From Fratercula arctica (Eukaryota > Chordata > Aves > Charadriiformes > Alcidae), in NCBI GenBank assembly GCA_947846985.1, contig CANTUZ010000024.1, positions 1,903,046 to 1,967,045 of the forward strand: a stretch of 64,000 bases of DNA, given 5' to 3'. This document shows, one piece after another, positions 60,101 to 64,000 of this stretch. Under the pieces are notes generated by a model. The model saw only the letters and a list, made by a program, of their open reading frames with translations, had not been told where the DNA came from and searched no databases. A program made the position numbers and the translations under genes. Position 1 is the stretch's first letter. Every line of letters begins with the position of its first letter.

Positions 60101-63100
60101 TCCAGGATGTGTCGTACACAAATGGCCTTGAATTAAAAACCAAATTCTACCCAGTTCAACGAGGCTGGGAAGCTAAAAAATGACATCCCGCAACAAATCT
60201 CACACTGATCTCATTTTTGCTTCATTATAGCCACATTCCGACTTCCTTAGAAACCCGTCCCATCATTCAGCCCAAGAGCGCCTTTTCCGTAATTCAGATT
60301 TACGCCACCCTTTTTGCATCGCCCTCCATCTGAGCAGGCAGCTCGAGACCAATTCAGCAGCCGCCCATCGGTTTAAGCAGAAGTAAAACTAAAAAAGCGT
60401 TCCCGTTGAGCTGCTGCGGCAGGAAGAGCTTCTCAGCTGCAGATGACTCACCCAAAAATGAACGCAGGAAATCTTCTCTGCAAGCAGAAGCTGGGGGGGA
60501 CACCCTTTAGCCATCTCGCGTCTTGCATGCGCTTCCCTCTTTGCGCCCCACGAGGCCGGAAACGACCTCTCTCTTTCTCTTTTTTTTTTTTTTTTTTTCA
60601 AAGCAGGTTACTAATTGCCTCCGCCAAAAACCAGACAGAACATTTGAGGCAAAAAAATGCAAATCTCTGCAAAGGCGAAGGGAGCGGCTGGGGCAGAGCA
60701 GCTCAGAGGCTGTTCTGCAGGTTTGATTGCAAGAAGCACCAGCGTTAATGGAGCGAAGCCAGCGCGGGACAGCTGAGAGGGAGCTGCCCTGACTGTCCGA
60801 CCGCCGATACCTCTCCGAGGTGTGATGCCGAATCGCATCCCTTTTTGGGCTGTTACCTGTGGCAAGCGCTATTTCTCGGTCTATTTTTTCACACATTACC
60901 CAGCGCTCCTTGACTGGAGCATCCTACAGCGCGATAAACTAAAGGCAGTGCCGTTATTCCATTAAAACTCAGGCTCTACTCTGCATTTTTATTATCAATG
61001 TTTTTTGTCCAAAAACGAGACGGAATCTGCTGGTTAAAAAAAAAAAAAAAAAAAAAATCAGGCCCAAAGTTTGCATATTCTTTTCCTTGAATCAAAGAGC
61101 AGCTTTCATCGCCAATCCACAGCCCTGCAACATGACATCAGTTTTGCGCTCTGACCACACCGTTTCTTCATGTCAGTCTTTAATCTCCAGAAAATACATT
61201 CCCACCACACTCACTGGGAGCTGCAGCTGTCTAAAAGGGCAGGCTTTCGTCTACAACATATTAGGAAGAAATAAGATTTACTCACGGGCAGGGGACAGAG
61301 TTTTCCATTGACCTTGACAAATAAATTAGGAGGGAAGTAATCTTCTTGGGGACAGCTGGTTTCACACAAGCAAAACCTAAGAAGCAGGAGGGAGAAACTG
61401 GCAAGTGAGTGGCGACACTCGCAAAAAAACGGCAGCCGAACTTCCCTTCAATAAGGGAAAAAACCATTTTCTGAGCAGGACACATCAATGGCTGGGAAAT
61501 GCATAAGCAGATGAACAGCCCTACAGGTGTTTCAAACCCTAGGCGCGGCAAAAGCGATAGAAGAAACAAGACAGAAAAATGCCAGCGATTTAAAACAATC
61601 ACTAACGTGCATGGACGAGGTGTGTAGGGGCAGGGCTCATTTTATTCACCCCAGATGAGAATTTAGGTGATGCAGAATCGCAGTTTCAAAGGCAACGGAT
61701 GTTTCTCCGGCCTAACATCCTTCCTAAAAATGCTGCAAAGTGACCTCAGGGTTCACGCGGCAGGGAGAGCTAACCCGGGCGCCGGGCGGGACGAAGGAAG
61801 GCTGCCGTCCCCTCTGCCCACCCCGACGGAATCCCACACCAGCAGCGCCGGATGGAACGGTTTAACCCAGCTTTGGGTGCATTCTTCACCCATAGATTCT
61901 GCAGCCCTTCAAGATACAAGGGAATTGCATCTCTCAGTTACCCGACAAAAGCATCCGAGGAACTAAGAAGTTGTATTTGACCCAAAGCGAATGACAGAGC
62001 AGAGCAGTTACTGCTTGGACTCTCTCAAAACTCATCTGCCACCACTCAAGAGCCTCCCGTTGCCTCCCTCAGAGAAACGCCGAGGCTGGAAAAGACCTTT
62101 AAGATCATCGAGTCCAACCATCAGCACCAGCAACCCGGAAGGGGCTGGGGTTCAAATCCTCATCCCATTTAATCAGACGGCCGCACGCTGTTTTCTCTCC
62201 AGGGAAGAGGCTCCGCTGGAGCCGAAGCCGCAGCCCCGAGCCAGGCTCCCACCTCGGCCGGTTCCTTCCGAGCCGCGAGGTCAAGCCCTGGCCCCTCACG
62301 CCGATGCCAACGTTCTCAAAAAATAAATCCCATCTTATTGTTTTCTAACCTCTCCCCGTGTGCCAAATAAAACAAAGAATAAAACTTTAGAGTTAATCTT
62401 TTTCTTGCTTGGGAACACAAGAACACCGCATGTGCCGAAGCGCATCAGGAGGAGAGAAGAAACGATCCCACTCTCTTTTTTAACTCCTGCACTGAAGTTT
62501 GCTGAATAAAGGGTGGCTTCTTCAGGTGAAGGGATGCACTCAGACACCCCAGGAGCCTCCTGAAAGTTTCCTGGTAGATTATTTGGCAAACTCCGTTTCA
62601 TCTCCAACACCCAAAACACAGTAAGAAGCAACACACACTGGAACTGGCCCTTCTGAAACACACGTGGTGTTTTTCTGTGTCCCAGAAGAGACGTTTCCAA
62701 GCACCCACCTCCTGATGCCTTCCAGGGAACAGGCTGCCCGTATGCTTCGCTCCACCAGCTCCATGCGCAAGAGCGGAACAGATGGACACAGCAGGAAAAC
62801 TGCCACCGCGCGCCCCAAATCAGAGAGACATTGTCACAGAATCCTAATTAATAACGAACGCCCTCCTGAAACCCACCAGGCTCCCTTCTGAATTAAATCA
62901 AAGGCTTCGATTTCAAATAACCGCTTTTCTTCAGACTTCCAGATATCGCAACCAAAGCCCTAAGCTCCTCATCGCCTTTTTTTTTTTTTCCTGAGAGTAC
63001 AGCAGTCATTCTCGGTCTCTTTGCCAAATTCAACCCCCTGATAATAAAATTTTAACATTTTTTAACCCTGCCAAGGGTTGAATGTTGGGCAAGAGCCGCC

Positions 63101-63793
63101 TCGGTTCCTGTTCAGAGCTGTAGGACAGCGTGGGCAGGCACTTAAATAACCGCCCCGGCACCAACTGCAAGAATCAGAGGGCAACCCGGGAAGCACTTGC
63201 AAGTATTTTTCTACTCACGCTCTCCAACGTGTCTTGCATTTACATGAGTAATAGCTGGGTGAATACTAAAAAAATGTTCAAATTTGAAGGCAATGCCATT
63301 CCTGTGCCCTATCCCGCCTTTTTGCAACCGGTCTGCAAACAGGCAAAGAATTACAATGGAGAAGAGAAAGAAGCAAGTTCTATTTAAGCGTGTAAAACTC
63401 TGGAAAAGATTGAATTTTGCTACACTTAAAATTGAGAAGACTTGTGTGCGAGGCTGTGCCGCCTGTGCCAGCAAAGGGCTGCCCAGAGACAACTCATTCG
63501 GCCTCGCTGAGGTCAGAAAGAGCCGCGTGGTTTGATGTTGCCAAATCCTCGCTCCACAGAAAAACCCGAATTCCGAACGCAGCGCCAAACGTTTCCAGTT
63601 TCCTCCGAGCAGGTCGCCACGCAATTTCCAACCAAATCAAGTGGTAAAAGCGGGATTCGGCAAAATCAAAGATAAATTAAGACCCAGACACGAGCTCAGG
63701 GAACGGGACTTGGTGCGTTCATCAAAAAAGACATTACCTTACCTTAATTGCACCTGTATCGTGTAATCACATTTGGCACCTGGTAAGATATCT
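54179..63793 (-). CDS. PIAS3: SUMO E3 ligase PIAS3, 3' part (5' exons beyond the window)
   Basis: Nuclear SUMO E3 ligase and inhibitor of activated STAT3. Eleven terminal exons are in the window, in transcription order 63793-63743, 61376-61286, 59816-59682, 59543-59438, 58843-58770, 58245-58085, 57621-57485, 57030-56859, 56503-56370, 55244-55207, 54448-54179, encoding the last 456 aa in phase. They cover the second half of the PINIT domain (from [17 protein letters not shown]), the SP-RING ([14 protein letters not shown] ... [13 protein letters not shown]), a SUMO-interacting motif VEVIDLT followed by acidic serines, and the C terminus ending CRPDIISLD, which is typical of PIAS3 and distinguishes it from PIAS1, 2 and 4. 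The SAP domain and start codon lie past the right edge. The gene contains no large minisatellite here, unlike its neighbours. Confidence 0.96.
59817..61285. other. PIAS3 intron
   Basis: Unique, moderately AT-rich intron sequence with a T run at 60580-60598 and an A run at 61037-61056. No other feature was seen. Confidence 0.5.
61377..63742. other. PIAS3 intron containing a CR1-like fragment
   Basis: A 2.4-kb intron. Apart from the CR1-like stretch at 62083-62145 it appears unique, and no nested gene was found. Confidence 0.5.
62083..62145 (-). mobile_element. CR1 LINE 3'-end fragment
   Basis: The phrase GGCTGGAAAAGACCTTTAAG directly followed by ATCATCGAGTCCAACCATCA matches the reverse complement of the well-known 3' end of avian CR1 retrotransposons. 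The element therefore lies on the minus strand, in the same direction as PIAS3. It is a short diverged remnant with no terminal octamer repeats visible. Confidence 0.7.
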
Positions 63794-64000
63794 CTGCAAC
63801 GGAAAAGAAGGTCTTTAGACGGTCAGCAGCGCTCAACAGAGAATTGCAACTACAACAGCATGAGATTTTATTAAGTTCTATCGATATCGATACACGTTAG
63901 GTGTATTATGAACAAAACCTGCCGGAACTAGCAGGCAAAATTCCCAAACAAGGAGGTAAAGCAAAAGGCCAGCAAAGAGAAGAAGCGAGAAAAGGAGAAA
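63794..64000. other. Right-edge PIAS3 intron sequence
   Basis: Intronic DNA upstream of the last visible PIAS3 exon; the preceding exon is not in the window. Confidence 0.6.

Overview
The window looks like vertebrate, most likely avian, nuclear DNA. The evidence is compact, GC-rich, many-exon genes with short introns, very large minisatellites inside introns, and a short stretch at about 62083-62145 that resembles the 3' end of a CR1 LINE. It carries six protein-coding genes. Five are recognised with high confidence from spliced reading frames whose exon phases all agree: ITGA10, RNF115, POLR3C, NUDT17 and PIAS3. In human these belong to the 1q21.1 neighbourhood. The sixth is a single-exon Toll-like receptor.

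Layout from left to right: a TLR1/2-family Toll-like receptor (+, 105-2546); ITGA10, the collagen-binding integrin alpha-10 (+, 30 coding exons, 3367-21940, 1163 aa); RNF115, a RING-H2 ubiquitin ligase (-, 9 exons, 25040-43089, 300 aa); POLR3C, RNA polymerase III subunit RPC3 (+, 14 coding exons, 44129-48689, 533 aa); NUDT17, a Nudix hydrolase (+, 8 exons, 49020-52250, 315 aa); and PIAS3, a SUMO E3 ligase (-, last 11 exons, 54179-63793, running off the right edge). RNF115 and POLR3C diverge from a shared GC-rich promoter, POLR3C and NUDT17 are tandem only about 250 bp apart, NUDT17 and PIAS3 are tail to tail, and ITGA10 and RNF115 are also convergent.

The genes do not form one pathway; they are a syntenic block. 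Compared with the human order (ITGA10, ANKRD35, PIAS3, NUDT17, POLR3C, RNF115), the PIAS3-to-RNF115 segment is inverted as a unit, ANKRD35 is not in the gap, and a Toll-like receptor sits where human has PEX11B. The ITGA10 introns hold at least seven unrelated minisatellites totalling about 10 kb, several with higher-order periodicity. POLR3C contains an intron with minor-spliceosome (U12-type) signals. The most novel item is the Toll-like receptor, an intact receptor gene in a place where I know of no described avian TLR.
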